DNA from: Phorcus lineatus
Taxonomy: Eukaryota; Mollusca; Gastropoda; Trochida; Trochidae
Assembly (NCBI GenBank): GCA_921293015.1
Contig: OV121098.1
Coordinates: 12,685,016-12,749,015 of the forward strand
Length of the DNA: 64,000 bases
Reading direction: 5' to 3'
Shown: in pieces, positions 62,746 to 64,000 of the stretch
How the letters are laid out: every line of letters begins with the position of its first letter
Numbering within the stretch: the stretch's first letter is position 1
The notes under the pieces: generated by a model
Seen by the model: only the letters and a program-made list of their open reading frames with translations
What the model was told of the DNA's origin: nothing
Database searches by the model: none
Translations under genes and position numbers: made by a program

Positions 62746-63227
62746 AAATTATGTCTCAAATTTGGTAACTTTTTTTCAAATCAAAAAACGTTATTCTTCA
62801 TTGTTCAAAATCTAAGTGAAAAGATCAATTAAAACTCAATCTATTCAAATAAAATTTTATATTCAGATTGAAACCTTAGTAAATAATATCCACCCTCGGG
62901 TTTTTCCTCTTTTTATTGCCATATCAGAAGTAAGTGAGTTTTGTATACATACTCTCGAGTAAAAGGGAGTAATGAATTTTACATTGCTAGACCTCAAGGC
63001 CACAATTCGTGTTGAATTTTTTTAAAACAAAAACTTTTTGTTCATATTATATCGCAATTTTTTACTCAACGGTTGAAGATACTGCTGTTTAATAAATCTA
63101 CAATGTTATCACTTATTGTGTCATAACATCGAGTGTTGATTGACGTCACATGACGTCATAATCGTTAAGCATGACATCACGCGATTTTCATGCATTTTCT
63201 ATGATATAATTCAGTGAGTAATAAATA

Positions 63228-63368
63228 AAATACTAAATCCAGTCCCGTATAATTACATTTTTATGAAACTCGTGAATGGTGTATCTTACTCGCTTTCGCT
63301 CATTAAATACCCAACCAGACACTCGTTTCATTAATATGTTATCAAACGGGACTTCGTTTAGTATTATC
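63228..63368. mobile_element. Palindromic foldback element F2
   Basis: The left arm ATACTAAATCCAGTCCCGTA with ATGAAACTCGTG pairs with the right arm CGGGACTTCGTTTAGTAT with CACTCGTTTCAT. The centre carries ACTCGCTTTCGCTCA, similar in style to F1. Confidence 0.65.
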
Positions 63369-63436
63369 TATATTCATATATTGAAAATTTGTGAACCAGA
63401 TAAAGGAGGTGTAAAGAAACTCTCCATTTTCCCTTC

Positions 63437-63437
63437 T

Positions 63438-63471
<34 letters not shown>

Positions 63472-63480
63472 CCACCACCA
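63437..63480 (+). repeat. (ATC)n / (ACC)n microsatellite
   Basis: About eleven ATC units followed by ACC units. On the minus strand this gives an apparent poly-Asp frame, which is not a gene. Confidence 0.95.
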
Positions 63481-64000
63481 TTTAAAAATCCCTGCTGCAG
63501 AAATTTGACAGCGTAATCCATTTTCTGGGCCACTGGAAAATTATGCTATATGATACCACCATTCTTAGAGCGCAAAGAAGATGTTGACAGAGATCAAGTT
63601 TAACATAAAACAAAACAAAAATTCTTACATTATCATTGAAAATACTTTATACTCATCTCATGATATCTAATATTCTCATTTCAATCTGATGCTTCTGCAA
63701 TAGATACTTTTCAACCTTACCCCATGAGAAACATTGTTTTTTTTTAAAAATTATTTGTCAGGAAATATTATTCAATCTAGATTGTTCTTTTAGGTGAGTT
63801 TGTTTTGCAAACATATTAGAGTGTTTGAAACGATTAGCTATCGATTCCCTTTTAAGAAAAACGTTTTTTAAAATTTTGTTTTATTGGAACTTTGAAATGT
63901 ATAAAGTAGCAACTTTGAATACAATGTTATAAAATTGAGGCCATTTACCAGTTACATTATATTTATATAATAGGTTGACAGAGGTTATTAATGCGAGTAT
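63481..64000. other. No gene seen
   Basis: AT-rich DNA, presumably intronic or upstream of the third kringle gene's last exon. No further kringle or CCP exon was found on the minus strand before the window ends. Confidence 0.45.

Noticed and set aside
63342-63533. A frame with a run of aspartates on the minus strand
   Set aside because: Produced by the (ATC)n microsatellite.

Overview
The window is animal DNA from what looks like a marine mollusc, most likely a gastropod. It is AT-rich, its genes are split by GT-AG introns, and it is full of small DNA transposons, tRNA-derived SINEs, Tc1/mariner and LINE remnants. The species call is inference: it rests on the repeat style, including GAGT-type repeats and a SINE ending in CTCACCTCACC, and on the gene families. 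No rRNA gene, intact tRNA gene, CRISPR array or operon is visible.

From 1 to about 24 kb there is one clear gene. It is a minus-strand TRIM-like RING protein with two coding exons (8237-8519 and 6494-7929; 572 residues): a C3HC4 RING finger, no visible B-box, a coiled coil, and a C-terminal beta-propeller-like (NHL-type) part. The rest of this part is gene-poor. It holds MITEs, microsatellites, a degenerate minisatellite (16.03-16.37 kb), a nearly perfect 28-bp-arm hairpin (14.93 kb) and Tc1 debris.

From about 24.0 to 57.0 kb lie two head-to-tail copies of a seven-exon gene on the plus strand (CDS 25257-36674, 431 residues; CDS 42102-56788, 427 residues). Each encodes a predicted secreted protein: signal peptide, an unrecognised cysteine-bearing N-terminal module, a short linker exon, sushi/CCP 1, kringle 1, CCP 2 and kringle 2. 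All seven exons are the same length in both copies except exon 1, which is 12 bases longer in gene 1, and every junction keeps phase. The duplication also covers upstream DNA and the 3' UTR poly(A) signal. LINE reverse-transcriptase debris in intron 1 predates it, while several MITEs, a mariner, SINEs and a 2.4-kb Harbinger-like element are present in one copy only. A terminal exon of a third paralogue lies inverted at 62209-62376, so the rest of that gene should lie beyond the right edge.

Between the two genes are a decayed Tc1-like transposase (about 38.4-39.4 kb) and a 47-bp tandem array of about 12 units (40364-40920), some 1.2 kb upstream of gene 2. To the right of gene 2 are a SINE, a LINE 3' end, a degenerate repeat, a possible small secreted peptide (60250-60483), a fossil LTR-element leader, and the inverted kringle exon.

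The kringle-CCP family is the most interesting content. The alternating CCP-kringle-CCP-kringle layout with no protease domain, an unplaced N-terminal module, and apparent loss of the canonical kringle lysine-binding acids in the tandem pair but not in the inverted third copy together suggest a lineage-specific family of secreted recognition proteins. That function is inference.
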